Source of the DNA: Stictocephala bisonia
Lineage: Eukaryota; Arthropoda; Insecta; Hemiptera; Membracidae
DNA length: 64,000 nucleotides
NCBI GenBank assembly: GCA_035578905.1
Contig: JAQJVL010000085.1
Coordinates: forward strand, 62,001-126,000
Direction of reading: 5' to 3'
Shown here: positions 10,991 to 23,338 of the stretch, one piece after another
How the letters are laid out: each line of letters starts with the position of its first letter
How positions within the stretch are numbered: position 1 is the first letter of the stretch
Notes under the pieces: generated by a model
Told to the model about the DNA's origin: nothing
What the model saw: only the letters and a program-made list of their open reading frames with translations
Databases searched by the model: none
Made by a program: the position numbers and the translations under genes

Positions 10991-13062
10991 ATTGACTAGT
11001 AATTCCATTTTCATTTTTCCATCCCCAATTTAGTATCCATAAAATACCATATAAACATTTCTACCACAGTTATTTTTCAAGTATCTCATGTGATGGTCAC
11101 AAAAAACATAGAACGTTTTTATAACTGCCATTTAGATCGGTGCAGTAACGTGCCTCCATCAACCACAGGTAAATTTATCATTATCATCAACGTTTACAGC
11201 TGCTTAGGCAAATAATTCAAAAAAATTAGCCTTCATTGTCTTTTGCATTTGACTATCTTTGAAGAGATCTACAAGATTAGGTTATGACAATGTGTTGTCC
11301 AATGAACAAGTGTCACATTCTCCTTATACTCTATTCTCTTATCTCTTATGTTGTCTTATCTGTTCCTTTCTCATACCTGAGACTCTAAATACCTTTCATA
11401 CTCTATGAGAATCTTGTTGAGAGATGATTTCACAAGTAAAAAAAATAGCTTGAGACGATGTATGAAGGAAAATTCATGTTTATTTATTAAAACAATTTAA
11501 TAATCTATAAAATTAAAAAATCAGGAGGAGTAAAGTTGTAAAGATTTTAAAATGTATTATTACAAACACATTTAAATTGAAATTTTATTTATAAGAATTG
11601 GGTTCTGAGGAATTAGTCTAACGGGACTCCACTACTAATTTATGTGTACACTAATAGATGTGTATTCATTGGTTTAAATAGACTAGGCCTACAAGAAATA
11701 AAAAACATACAACTCTCTATATATATAATTTAAACCAACAAAATCTGGTTACAAAAAAAAAACCTAACAGTTATCAAAAACTTTGAATAACGAACACTTA
11801 AAATTTAACTAATGAGGTAAGTACCAGACGGTGATCAATAATAATGCGTCAATGCAGAGGCAATAATATATAACGTAACACTACCAGGCATCGTTAAAGC
11901 AAAGATATATCATTTATAAATTGTAATAAGATAATACAGGGTGGCTTTTGTAACCCTCGATAAATATCTTTGTATCTTCTTCACTCCACTCCATTGCTAA
12001 ACTTTTACAACTATACTTAACTTATAACAATCACACTAAACTTATTAAACTACACCAAACAACTACAGTTATATCAAATGGACTATCAAACAAGACTGTT
12101 TGACAATGAACCATATGCTAGACGTTAGACTTTTGCCAGAACTCCACTTGAGTTGCTGATTTTTGGTGTTACGGAAGGAATTACAGGAGGATATTACGAA
12201 CCTGCCACACACTACCAAGCGCCGAGCCATAACATCCCTTTTATGGGTTGGGAAAAACCAACAACTGATGGTTCGGGGCTCTGTTCGCCCAGATGCTCGC
12301 CACAACGCTCGGATCTACCACACACTACCGTAACATGACAAAATCTGTTACGATTCGGCGCTTGGCTCGGCTCAGGATGCTTATAACAGTTTAGTTTAGT
12401 ACATTGAAAGCAGTAATTAGTTGATGCTTGCTGTAATTAGTAATGTAGCACTTTTTTAAAGGAAAAGTAATGTCATTGTCTTTTATTCAATAGAGTAATA
12501 CTTAATTCACACTCTTGTGAACTGTTACTGTGAATTTCAGGATATCTAAAAGTCATTATAAAAACAAAGTATAAAAAAGTTAAATAATAACTGGTAGGCT
12601 AAATATATGAGGTATATATACTTACAAAACTATTGACATAATAGGAAATGTAGACATAACTAATAAATACTGATAAAAAATAAAAAAAAACATAAGAGGC
12701 GCAGTTAACAAATTTAATACTAACACTTTCAGTAAGCATTTGTAAATTACATGTCATGCTGTTGCCAAAACTAAGTCAGTTATGAGACAACCAATTGAGC
12801 ACTGACCTTGACTAAGAGGGACATGGTTGCTAACCGCTGTGTAACATAATAAAAATAAAAAAAACATGATTGTGTCATAAATATGTGATTGTTTACCGTT
12901 CCAGGGTTAAAATCTTAGGAATATACATGTCTGAATGACTATGCCAACTCTAGATGTATGCACGCTCAAAGAAAGTATCTTTTCAGTTAAAAACATCATG
13001 TTTTGTCAAAGCAGTCAGTACCTTTGTAATCTAAACTAATGGTAAGTAGATAAGTGACTCAC
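10991..13062. other. Intron with a GC-richer patch at 12.1-12.37 kb
   Basis: Mostly AT-rich. The patch at about 12110-12370 is richer in GC and CpG, with direct copies of ACCACACACTACC and an inverted pair CCAAGCGCCGA; short ORFs on both strands there (61 and 78 codons) match nothing I know. It may be part of an unclassified repeat. Confidence 0.45.
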
Positions 13063-13292
13063 TGATGCTCGGAGCCATCGTCACTTGAGCCACCTCTAAT
13101 GGAATGAGTGCTTTCTATACTGGACTGATGGAGTTTGGATGGTGCGGGAGGCCGGAAAGTGAACCTCCTGATATCCATGTCCAAACCACCGACCCCCCCT
13201 CCTTCTCTACCACCAGGATCCTGTGAAATAGACCTGGAATGGTGTCTCCTACTGATTCTCCCTGCCCTTGGATCTACCCCTGCTTGCTCTTC
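13063..13292 (-). CDS. sei: ERG K+ channel exon: proximal C-tail
   Basis: This exon has 76 codons plus CA and lies between GTTGACAG and GTGAGT. It begins EEQAGVDPRAGRISRRHHSR and continues through a Gly-rich patch, LDMDIRRFTFRPPAPS and a Ser-rich end (SSIESTHSIRGGSSDDGSEH). The composition (Arg, Ser, Gly, Pro; GC-rich against an AT-rich background) suggests a flexible cytoplasmic tail with possible phosphorylation sites. It has no strong match to the vertebrate C-tail. Its membership rests on the perfect phase with both neighbours, good splice sites and coding-like composition. Confidence 0.85.
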
Positions 13293-13541
13293 CTGTCAAC
13301 ATTATACCTCATAAGTATTCTGTCCTACTTTTGTTTGTGTGAACTTTATTCTATTTTAATGAATTATATTTAACAACACTAAATTCTGTTGTGAAAATAT
13401 AGTATGCAAATAGCTTACAAAGTACTTTGTAAGCAAGTTAATTTTTTATAAATAGTTTTTTAAATAAATGAATCTAACTTTATTTCAAGCTTTCCAAAAT
13501 TTGTTTTTAAACTCACAGGTTTAATCAAGTTTGAAGTATTA

Positions 13542-14672
13542 CAGTAATATTGGAAACCGGATTATCCCCTAATTATCGGAAACCCGGATTATCAGAAACT
13601 GCATGAGAAAAAACAAAAATTAATTTAAATGAATTATTTTAGAAAATTGTAAAAGAAAATTAATATTATACATATTATTTGTTATGTTTGTTTTGTTTTA
13701 TACATATTCAATATTGTAAAATCATTATGATAACGTAATGAACAATAATCACCACTAGATAACATCGCCAAATACGATAACATTGTTTAGTAAACAAGGG
13801 TTGTGGCAGACAAATGCAGAGCGGATGTGAGTCATGGGCCATTTCCCTACCTTTACGTCGGTGGGTAACCTTGAAATGTCAATAACCCTTAAATTTATAG
13901 TTTTATTCTCAGTTTCTGATTGTAAGTACTAGTGCCGCGCTGATATTTACGCATATTGTTTATTATTAAATTTGTTGTTACGTGTTTGTTGTTGTTGTGT
14001 TATCTAGTGTGATATGTAGTTATTTTTATGGTTGGTGTATTTTTTATTCAGTAAGTTTTTTAAAATATTTAATAGAGTACTGTATGGATATAATTTCTAA
14101 TGTCAGCTAAACGTAAAAGAGTGGTTGTAGCCGTTGAATAAAAATTTGAGGCGGTTAGAAGGGTAGAAAATGGTGAAATACTGTGTAAAGTATCAGTTGA
14201 TTTAGGAGTAGGAATATCATCAGTGTCAGTGTGGGTAAAAAATAAGTCTAGCATGGAAATTACTTTTTTTTCAACCAAGATTTCCATGCTTAGAATAAAA
14301 AAATAAAGAGCAAGACTTTAAATTGACTTTGCTCTAAAATGTCGAATTGAAAGTCAATAGAATATGAGGAACTGAATTAAGCCCTTCATTTATGGTTTAT
14401 ATAGGCTAGGGAAAAGGGAACAAACTTTATTACGTAACAAACTGTTTCTTATTGTAATTGAAAAATATTAAAAACCATCGTATAGTTAAGTGATGCTGTA
14501 ACATGTAATGTAGTTTTAAAATAAATAATGTGTTTTTTCAATAATAATATAATTCAATATACATTTATTACCTACCTAGAATGTCAAACTAACGTAAAAT
14601 TGGATTATCAGAAATTTCCATTACCGGAAATGGGCCCAGCCCCGATTAGTACCGATAATCAGGGTTCTACTG
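13542..14672 (+). mobile_element. Pogo/Tigger-type element with remnant transposase
   Basis: The element is flanked by TA on both sides (13540-13541 and 14673-14674). Its ends begin CAGTA and finish TACTG, with related terminal blocks (CCGGATTATC against GATAATCAGGG). From the ATG at 14100 the plus frame reads MSAKRKRVVVAVE, stop, KFEAVRRVENGEILCKVSVD and LGVGISSVSVWVKNKS, which is the N-terminal helix-turn-helix of Tigger/CENP-B transposases. The DDE domain is deleted and the frame contains a stop, so this is a non-autonomous remnant. It lies in the intron between two C-tail exons. Confidence 0.88.
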
Positions 14673-16442
14673 TACAAACTTATTTTTTCTTTAATTATTA
14701 CTGTTATCATTATTAAATATGATCATTGAATAGCTTATTCATTCACCCAAATAAAAAAAGTTTGCTTTAAGCCTCCTAGTGATTTGTATAATACTCTTTA
14801 TAAGTGTTTTTCTTTTTTTTCGCATCATGCAGTATGCTTTTGAAACTTTATAAAATCTTGTTAGGTATAGTTAGGTCATATTACATATTATTTTAATCAT
14901 ATAATCTTACAATTTCTAATTATATTAATTTAAATTCTTAACTTGGAAATAAAATTTGTTAACATTTGATTTTTGCAACATTTTCAATTTTCCACCCACC
15001 TAGGATAAAACTTACAAAAAAGCATATATTTATGATAAACAAGAAAATATATTATAATATTATTTTAAAATATAGGCCTATACAGTTCCCAAAGGTGGCA
15101 ATAATGCATCACTGTATATGACATGCTGAGGGGGCATTATACATTTTTACTAATGTTATACTGTAAACAATTTAAAATTGAAAAGTTCAAACAAATATTT
15201 ATAAGCCCTTTATACTGTCAATTATTTTATCATAGTTTGTAAGACTTCGATACAAGAATGTTTTGTTCTTTCTGATAAACAGTGTTGTTTGTATCAATCT
15301 TAGTTAACAGGTAACTCATGGATATTGAGCATTGCCCCTTGTATCTCGTCACCCGCTCATCAACCAAACGCTCTGAGTGGCTTTACAACATATGGTAAGG
15401 TAAATGACTCATCATTCATGTTTAAATTAAAATATTGTTAAAAATATAGCAAGAAAGTCAAATATGACAAAATACATAAATTAAATCTTATGAGGTACAG
15501 AATAATAAAAATAATATCATAATTGAAGTACTATCGCCATGTCAGTTTAAAACATTTATTTTCAAAATGAAAAAAAGTTGGAAGTTTCTTTCATATAAGG
15601 ATTTATTTTAACATACATAGAGGTAAATACATCAAACAAGTGAGGCATCTAATTTTTTTACAGTTTATATATGGTACATCTAAAAGGATATGTACTACAC
15701 TAATGAAAAACATTTTGTAAACAATTTTCTAAGGCTATTTATTCAGCAGCAACATTAACCATAAATAACTTTTATACTTATAATTGAAATACAAGTAGTA
15801 ATATCAATGTAGAAGTGATGTGAACTTTATGAATTTAAAGTTAAGAAACTGATCTTAACAACAGTATTAATTTTTGTATTTTGGGGCTGCAGAAAACAAT
15901 TATATTATAAAAGGCTACATTGATAGACAATTAAGAGTTTTTGCTATGTAGGAAAAGTGTGGGGTAATTTCTTTAGCATCTCTGACTAATCTAAGTTAAA
16001 GCAATACAATTGACCATCAACAAATTTTCACAAATATTGTGGAAAGTTTGAAAATATATGGTAATGTTTATTATTTAATTATCAAATTTAGAGCCTCGAA
16101 AGTATTGATGTTTAAGGGGGAAAAATTAAAGTTAGGTTATTATTTACTGTTTTTTTTAGGTAGAAATATATAGTAATTCATGATAAAATAATGTTTGGCA
16201 AAAGCAAAAGAAAAAACCAATAAATTAAAAAATATTTATCAACACTACATTGTGCCTTCCAAGGAAACGTTAAGATAGCTATTTATGTGTTAAGACATTT
16301 ATTATTATTTATTAAAATATAAATCTAATGTTGAGGTATTGATATATAGACGTTACTATTTTGTAGCTTGCAACAATAACATTATAAATATTACTTAAAA
16401 ATAAAATATAATTATTAAAACAACTTTTTTAAATTAGCTTAC
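14673..16442. other. Intron, no feature seen
   Basis: AT-rich intronic sequence. No mobile element or RNA gene recognised. Confidence 0.5.
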
Positions 16443-16636
16443 ATCTCGCATGTAGAATGTGATTTCCAAATTGTTTGAAAATGATTGATAAAACTCTGGA
16501 TACAAATCCAAGACATCCAGAAGATCATCTCTATGAATTTTATGAAGATCACAATAGGTGAGGGCTCTCACATTGCAGCTGGATTTGCCAATTGTTGTAT
16601 GGGCACAAGGGTTTTCACCAAAAATGTCATCTTTAC
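16443..16636 (-). CDS. sei: ERG K+ channel exon: end of CNBD
   Basis: The exon (2 nt plus 64 codons) starts after TTTTTTCAG and ends at GAT before GTAAGC. It reads [20 protein letters not shown], then [20 protein letters not shown] and [20 protein letters not shown], ending YMRD. This completes the cyclic-nucleotide-binding homology domain and its C-helix. [17 protein letters not shown] is a strongly conserved ERG block. The loop [10 protein letters not shown] is insect-like and differs from vertebrate sequences. The exon ends on a codon boundary, matching the next exon. Confidence 0.94.
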
Positions 16637-17240
16637 CTGAAAAAATATCATTACGTAACTGAATAATAAAAACATATTTAAATTAAATTGATAACTACTG
16701 TTGGGGTAAAGTTGGGCTTCCCATAATTTCTGAACTCCAATCCCGAACTTTTATCCTAATTTAAAAAAACAAATCCGGGACAAACCCGGACATTTTTAAC
16801 AGCATAAAACTGCCCTTTAACACTCATGATACTTTTCACTGATTGTTTCTTCTTTATTTCCATTTAACCCTAAAAACAGTGAAGAGTTTGCATATTAAGC
16901 GGTAAAATAAGCACAATATATTTATTTTAACCATGTATTTAGCTACGTACGTCCCCATTCGGTGGAGAAAGTAAACAGAAAGAAAGAATTTATTTTCTTA
17001 TTTACATAATTACCTGCAAAAAACAAAATACATTATTGTAATTACTATTACATAAAAACTAAAACAAAAACAATATGTCTAATAGACATAGACTTAAAAA
17101 AAAACTTTAAATAAAGAAAACTAAAACTAAATAATGTCTTTCATGTCCAGGCCTGACACTTTACATAAAATTACTATTACCTATATTAATTTAAAACTAT
17201 AAAAATTTACAAACAAGTAGAAATTAAATCAATACTTACA
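16637..17240. other. Intron with a MITE-like fragment
   Basis: Positions about 16700-16800 contain AATCCGGGACAAACCCGGAC and a GGGCTTCCCAT end that resemble the small MITE at 56439-56693. The rest is AT-rich and may include the 3' tail of the adjacent LINE. Confidence 0.4.
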
Positions 17241-17663
17241 TTTAAAAATAAAAAATGATTTTGTGTAAAAAGAAAATTTAGGGCCCCACAGGCTTAAGCC
17301 TGATTTGAGGTTCCAATACTTAAAATTAAAACTTATTCTAAAAAAGCTTCCGCGATTATAAAAAAGAGAAACATTTAATATTAACAGATATGTTAAATAT
17401 TAATGGAATCTTATCTGAAAAGAATGGGTTGATTGTTTTTATTGATAAATATTTACAAAAGTGAAGAGCGTTTAAAATGGTTCATACTCACATACATACA
17501 AACATACATACACATACACACACATAAACATTTTTTCCTTTTTCTTCTTTTTTCTTTTCTTTTTTTCTCTAAGTAGTTATGTTGAGTAATTTTTCTATGT
17601 CTTCTATCTCCAAAAGCCATAATTTTAATAATTTAAAGAATTTTGCTGGAATTTCTATAGATT

Positions 17664-17978
17664 TTATATGGTCAGGTAGTTGATTAAAAATTTAGGGGCT
17701 AAAAAATTGAATGTTTTTGTGAAAAAGGTATTGTTTGGTTTAGGAACAATAGTCTGTTCAAATTTTCTCAATTTCTCTTTGTAGCAATTAATTTGGTAAG
17801 GTAAGCAACCACTTTTATTGTAAAAAAGTTTCAAGACTTTAAAAACAATAAATTTTTTATTGGTAGGATTGATTGCATATTGTAAAAAAAGGGACACGAA
17901 GGTTCCCTTTTTGAAGATTTTGAAAATTATTTTTGTTGGATGTAAATTACATTTGTATTTGAAGTGTAGGTTCAACAC
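17664..17978 (-). pseudogene. LINE ORF2 C-terminal tail
   Basis: The 104-codon frame reads ..YKCNLHPTKIIFKIFKKG, FIVFKVLKLFYNKSGCLPYQ and PNNTFFTKTFNFLAPKFLIN. The final ..FNFLAPKFLINYL resembles the YxAPxxxNxLP ending of CR1-group polyproteins. It belongs to the LINE and is not a separate gene. Downstream 3' untranslated sequence (17,240-17,660) is T-rich with CATA repeats on the plus strand at 17,490-17,530. Confidence 0.65.
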
Positions 17979-18389
17979 CAGAAAACAATTCCGTATTCTA
18001 TCTTACTTTGAATTATTGAAAAATATAACATTTTAAAAACTTTTTCATCACAGATGTCTCTCAAAAAGTAAAAGTATCACATCGATTGGTTCAATTTGTT
18101 CTTTAGGTTTAACACATGCACCTTCCAATTCAATCCATTATACAGTGTTAATCCTAGATATTTTAAGCTACATGTTTCTCCTACAATTCTACATAAGCTT
18201 TTCATTTTGCATCATTCATTACACTCTGAACATTTATAAATTATATCATTAGCAAAATAGATTTTTTTCATATGTTAAAGTTTATAAATTTTGTTTTCTC
18301 AACATTCAAAGACATTTTATTTTCTGTTAACCACCACTTAATTGCTTTTAAATCATTAACTAATGAGGTTAGAATCAGTGTAACACAAA

Positions 18390-19510
18390 GCAGTGTCATG
18401 TGCGAAAGAGGTTAATTTTCCTTTAAAATTTCCATCACAAAAGTCGTTAGTATATAACAGAAGCAAAATTGGTCCTAAGACTGATCCTTGTGGGACCCTT
18501 GATGAACAGTCACCATTCTGCTAAGGGAATTTTGAATTTTTACACATTGTTTTCTATTAATAGATAACTTTCAAGCCAATCATATGGTGTTCCACAAATT
18601 CATATATCTGTAAGCTTACTTAACAAAATTTGATGATCTACAGTGTAAAATGCTTTTTTAATGTCTAGAAACAAACAAGTTACATATTTTCCATCATTTA
18701 AACCATTGTAAACTTGCATGAGAAAATTTTGTAAAGCATGTTCTGTACCTATACTATTTCTGTAACCAAATCGGTTGTAGCTTAAAAAATTTATTAAATC
18801 AAAATATTTTATTAATTTAGTTTTCATAATTTTTTCAAAACTCTTAGAGAATGTAGAAAGTAAATATATTGGACGATAATTGTTACAAATTGTTTTTGAA
18901 GAACTTTTATGGATCAGTATTACAACTGCATTTTTCAGTGTAGTTGGAAAAAGTCCAGACTCAAAACTGAAATTTAGTAAGTAAAGCAATATATCTCTTA
19001 TTCGGGGAAAATCTCTTTAATTAAAACTGAATTTAAGCTATCAATACCAGGAGAGGTACTATTTCTCAAAGATTTTACTTCAGTCTCTAATTCTTGAGAA
19101 ATGATTGGTTCAATGTACATGGATTGTAGTTGGCTATGTTTCTTAAATACATCTTATAAATGAGTTGTTCAAATTTGTCCAGTTTGCTTTCACTTAAATT
19201 CAAATTCTGAGAGATATTAGAAAAAATGTATTAAACTCATTATAAACAATTTGTGGGTCACTAACAAAGTTTTCATTTATTTTCAATGAGATTTCCTCAT
19301 TTTTACGTTGCTTCTAGGACATAATTTCATTTATTACATTCCAGATTTTCTTAGAATTATTACCAGAATCCAGAAAGTTATTTTTGTAATAAGAATTTTT
19401 CTGTACTCTAATTTGTGATTGCAATTTGTTTCTATACTTAACATAATAAGCTCTCAGAACATGATTTTTTTTGTATTTTGAAAATCTTATTTCTAATTTT
19501 TTTTTCATGC
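18390..19510 (-). pseudogene. LINE ORF2 reverse transcriptase, catalytic site mutated
   Basis: The fragment at 19,508-19,314 (KKNSYYKNNF, KKIWNVINEIMS) is the region before the polymerase. The frame at 18,989-18,600 contains FPTTLKNAVVILIHKSSS, NNYRPIYLLSTFSKSFEKIM and FLDIKKAFYTVDHQILLSKL, covering fingers and motif A (LDIKKAFYTVD). After shifts, GPTRIS/VPQGSVLGPI (motif B) appears near 18,500, and motif C near 18,400 reads SFAHDTAL where active enzymes have FADD. The first catalytic Asp of the pair is therefore His (18398-18400). The enzyme is expected to be dead. Confidence 0.85.
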
Positions 19511-19586
19511 ATAAAAAATTATTTATCCAAGATTTCAGCTTTTTAACTGGAGTTTTTGGAAGAATTTATTTTTTGCTTTTATTTAT

Positions 19587-21000
19587 TTAAGACTGAAGAA
19601 TTACATTAAATGTATCATATGCAATGGAAGCATTACCTTGCTGATAGACAGCTGACCAGTCAACATTATCTAAGATAGTATTGAGCACTATGTAGTCAAT
19701 GCGGAAGGCCGGCTGTTGGGCCTGGTAAGAGCCTGGCTTTGACGTACTCTCATTGATACAAACACAGATACTCAACATGCAGTGGTCTGCTATCTCAACA
19801 TCGAGCACTGCTGCCTCAACCTGTATTGTTTTACAGTCATTCACCCGTGCAAAAACATGATCGATGCAAGTCTGCGTTCTACCTGATATTCTTGTGGCCT
19901 TATCTAGTAATCATTTTAATCCTCTTATTGTCATAGTTAATTTATATCTATGATATTATTATTTTGCAAAATAGTAATATTTTTGTCTCCCACAAACAAT
20001 AGGTTATTAAATTTTTTAAAACTCTTTTTTTCAAAGTAGTTCTCTAATTCGTTAACAAACATTTCTTTTGTATAATTATTTGGTCTATAAACAGCAAAAA
20101 TAAGAAAATCATGAGAATGAAATTTTATATTTAAACTTAACCCTCCAGTGGACTCATGTACTTCATTACGCCAGTGGACTCATGGGGTCTTTTTGACCGC
20201 ATTTTTTTGTTTAGGGTTTTAATAAAGGAAATACTTCTATTTTATCCAAAAAAACACCTTTTATTATTTCAATAACATTGTATACATGATTTATACATCT
20301 TAATATTACAATTATATAATAAAAAAACTGAATTAATTAATTTATTTAATTTTTGAAGTTTTGAATGTTTGATATTTTTATAATAATTGTATATTGTTAT
20401 TTAATAAAAAGTTAATAAAATTACATTTGAATAAGACTCAAATACTGTACAATGCGTATATATACTGTAAAATATACACGCCTTGTTCAGTCGGATGAAT
20501 TGCTTTCATCTTCTTCGCCAAGACTCTTGGGGTAAAAAAGACCGCACGGTAAAACAAACACACACCCCGAAGCTCGTAAGGTGACTATCTGGTCTCCCTA
20601 CCCCTCCAGACCTTACGGATGTTGTCCTCGACAAGTAGCAGGAGGGGGGTGTAGTTGTGACTCACGGTCAGCCCTCTGCCAAACAAAATGGCTGCTTGCG
20701 GTCTTTTCGCCGGCATGAGTCCACTGGCGGGTTAATAAATCAGCAGCAATAAAATGGCTTTCATGAATACTGGTAATTTTAATATCTGTTTTTGTGTAAA
20801 CCGCCACACCTCCTGCTCTACAATCAGTGTTACACTTGACAGTTAAGTTGTAGTTTTCTTGAGTAAAACTGACTTTCATTGCTTTTTATCCAGATTTCTG
20901 ATAAAACTATTATATCAGGAAGCGAATTCATCATATTTAATTCTATTGACAGTAAGTCAACATTTTTCCTTAAACTACAAATATTTGAATAAGCTTACAT
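19587..21000 (-). pseudogene. LINE ORF2 endonuclease region, interrupted
   Basis: On the minus strand, 20,980-20,880 reads SLRKNVDLLSIELNMMNSLP and DIIVLSEIWIKS, the start of an AP-type endonuclease. A frameshift follows, then AGGVAVYTKTDIKITSIHES in the frame from 20879. A 591-bp MITE interrupts at a TTAA; beyond it the same frame continues with FLIFAVYRPNN and LLFVGDKNI. Positions 19,900-19,590 hold TQTCIDHVFARVNDC and VEIADHCMLS, where the IDHVF and DH motifs are the last catalytic blocks of such endonucleases. Several stops and shifts make it non-functional. Confidence 0.78.
20137..20735. mobile_element. piggyBac-type MITE inserted in the LINE
   Basis: The element (20141-20731) is flanked by TTAA on both sides (20137-20140, 20732-20735), the target-site signature of piggyBac elements. 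Terminal inverted repeats match: CCCTCCAGTGGACTCATG at the left and the complement of CATGAGTCCACTGGCGGG at the right. A second internal copy of CCAGTGGACTCATG follows the left end. There is no transposase frame, so it is non-autonomous. Removing it with one TTAA leaves the LINE frame continuous across the junction. Confidence 0.93.
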
Positions 21001-21179
21001 AATTTTTATTTCACTCAATTTTATTTAAGAAGAAAGTATGTATCGATTAATATATGGCAGAAAATAAATAAAATAACTAGCTATAATGTAACATAACATA
21101 GTAATAAAAATTAAATAATATTATTATAGTAAAATAAAAATAAATCCTAGATTAAAATATTTATACGATCTTACTAAGG

Positions 21180-22095
21180 TCAGCCTGGCATGAGACGTGA
21201 ATCACTGGTGACTTTTCTTCTCGGCGAAGAAAGATTTTGCCACCTCTGACCCAGAGGTACTTGAAGCCCTAGGACTTCTTCACCTCCCTGGCTGTTCGCG
21301 AACAGCCTCCTCCTTGCTGGCGTCAGTGACTCGTTGACGTAGATGGGATAGTCCGACGGAAGATTCATATGTCTTGTAGAGAGTGTTCTCTTGACACAAT
21401 GTTTGCGAAGCATCTCGTCTTTGTCCAGTCGCCTGACAAATTTAACAATAATGCCAGGTGCTCTGCCGGTCTCGGCCGGCCGCCGTCCCAGTTGATGACA
21501 AGTGTCGATCATTTGGTCCGTGATCGGCATGTCTAGCACCTTCCCCACCTCCTTGACCACCCTCAAAACATCCTCATTTGGCTCTTGAGGAATTACATGT
21601 ATCTCTAGATAGTTGGAACACAAATATTATTGCATATCCTCTAGAGCACATTCCAAGCTGTCGACTTTCTTCTTAAGCTCAATTTTCTCAGCACTGAGCT
21701 TATCAATTATTTTCAAACACTCATCCAGCTTAGCAGTTTGTTGAGCAACTATCTTGGTGTTCTCTTCTATTTTTTCTTGTAGACTTTCGTAGGCGGTATT
21801 GGTGTCCTTCTCACTCCTGACCTGCATTTCCCGTATTTTGAATGCATTATAACAACCTTCATAATGTACTCTTACATTATGAAATCACATACTCTTCAAA
21901 TCACATGCTCTTCCTTCTATTTGTAGTATATGTTGGACATCTCCACACCAGGTTATCACTTATGATACAGTCAGTGTCAGGTTTACTCATTTTCAGGCAA
22001 TTGCCATGAAAATCGAGTTGACAGTCATTACACTTCAGGTATGGCTTATTGGGATTTATTTTACTTACACAAATCCCAAACTTGGACATTTTTAA
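21180..22095 (-). pseudogene. LINE ORF1: PHD finger, coiled coil, C-terminal domain
   Basis: The N-terminal part (about 22,092-21,905) reads MSKFGICVSKINPNKPYLKC, NDCQLDFHGNCLKMSKPD and LVWRCPTY, a PHD-like finger in which expected Zn-binding Cys positions appear changed (FGIC and CPTY). A 66-codon coiled coil (21827-21627) begins MQVRSEKDTNTAYESL and ends LECALEDMQ. After an in-frame TAA the same frame continues through YLCSNYLEIHVIPQEPNEDV to LTPARRRLFA, the conserved C-terminal block of this type of ORF1 protein. Such proteins coat the element's RNA. The PHD and coiled-coil parts are in different frames, so the ORF is broken at least twice. Confidence 0.82.
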
Positions 22096-22320
22096 GTCAG
22101 AAATAAAATTATAATATGTAAAAAAAATGTATAACACCCCGTAAAACAAAAATAATATATGTTTAAAAAAAATATCTAAAAAACTTCACTTATAAAACAT
22201 AACCACAACTGAACACGAATATTCCAGTTCCAGATAACATGACTAGGCACTACCACAGAGCAACTAATAAGGGACCCTTCCACTCTGAGAGCTGGACGCA
22301 TACTGCTATCTGTTGATTGT

Positions 22321-23338
22321 TGTGGCAGTTAAGGCTGTTTGGTCAAAATATTTTTTTTCTATTGCAATGTCCTTATATCAGCTATTAAACACCTCCCACG
22401 TAGTTCTTTCATTAAAATTATTTTAATAGTTGTAAATTCATCATCTCAAAGATGCAAATTTGGGTTTACTTGGTACATCCCATCAAGAAACTATTTTCCC
22501 GATTATTCCCAAATTTAAAAACAGATTCTCACATTACTGGTCTTGCTCATCATTTATTTTAAATTATGTAATTTTACTGCAAATTAGCAAATTTGATTTT
22601 AAATAATTAATGTTATATACTTTTTTAATTTTATTACGACGAGAAATACAGCCTCGTGTTTGACATCTTATGCTTTTTAATATCACACAATTTACAAAAT
22701 CGATTAATTATCTATACTCAACTGGGATATTTACTTTTACTCGCATGTTATATTACAATCCAATTGCTACACACATGTACAGCAAGACACAGCACCAGCA
22801 CCCACAGGATCGCACTTCAACGAACTCCTGCAATTATATCCTCCCACCAATCCCAGGTGTGTTTCTGTTTGTGAATACCTCGCGGCCAGATGTACAGCTA
22901 GCGCTTATAGCAGAATTTAGCTGTCCCTAATGCTGGCTGTACCGCCTTAGCGACTGTTGGAGGCCGTCAGCGTTAATTTACCCTTCTACTAATTTATTAC
23001 TATCAACCGATATGCAGCTTAAACTAAAATTTAGCGCTCATCAGCTGTTTTGTTAATCCTGGACCGGTTCCCCAAACACAGTCTTCAATCCAGGACTGTC
23101 TGCGGGGTAGTCCTGGATGAATGGTAAGCCTAGATATAATTGGATTTATTTAATTCAATGTCAAACCAGTCCAAGCACTATTCCTCTATTCTATTTTAAA
23201 CCAAGCAAAGCAATGATTTTCATGTTTAATTTTTCATTTGTCTAGACACCTTCCTTTTATTGTGCTCAAATAACTATGATAAGTCAGGAATGCAATTACC
23301 TGCCTTTACATATGATGAAGAATAACCAATTATTATTT
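22321..23338. other. Intron with a partial MITE at 23,035-23,135
   Basis: Positions 23,035-23,135 (CTGGACCGGTTCCCC to GATGAATGGTAAGCCTAG) match the right end of the MITE at 56439-56693. A 17-bp piece at 22,926-22,942 (CCCTAATGCTGGCTGTA) also occurs in the mariner remnant (5285-5301). Remaining sequence is AT-rich without supported genes. Confidence 0.5.

Larger units (their letters stand above)
17240..22320 (-). mobile_element. Nearly full-length CR1-like LINE, inactive
   Basis: A two-ORF non-LTR retrotransposon on the minus strand; limits are approximate. ORF1 (about 22,095 to 21,180) has a PHD-like zinc finger, a coiled coil and a C-terminal nucleic-acid-binding region. ORF2 (about 21,000 to 17,660) has an endonuclease, a reverse transcriptase and a typical C-terminal tail. 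ORF1 has a nonsense codon at 21627-21629 (between LEDMQ and YLCSN). ORF2 has frameshifts, stops and a piggyBac-type MITE in the endonuclease. The catalytic FADD of the reverse transcriptase reads FAHD. It sits in the 12.5-kb intron between two CNBD exons of the channel, in the same orientation as the gene. Confidence 0.88.

Noticed and set aside
20613..20879. 88-codon minus-strand ORF as a gene
   Set aside because: Its first half is LINE endonuclease and its second half is MITE sequence.
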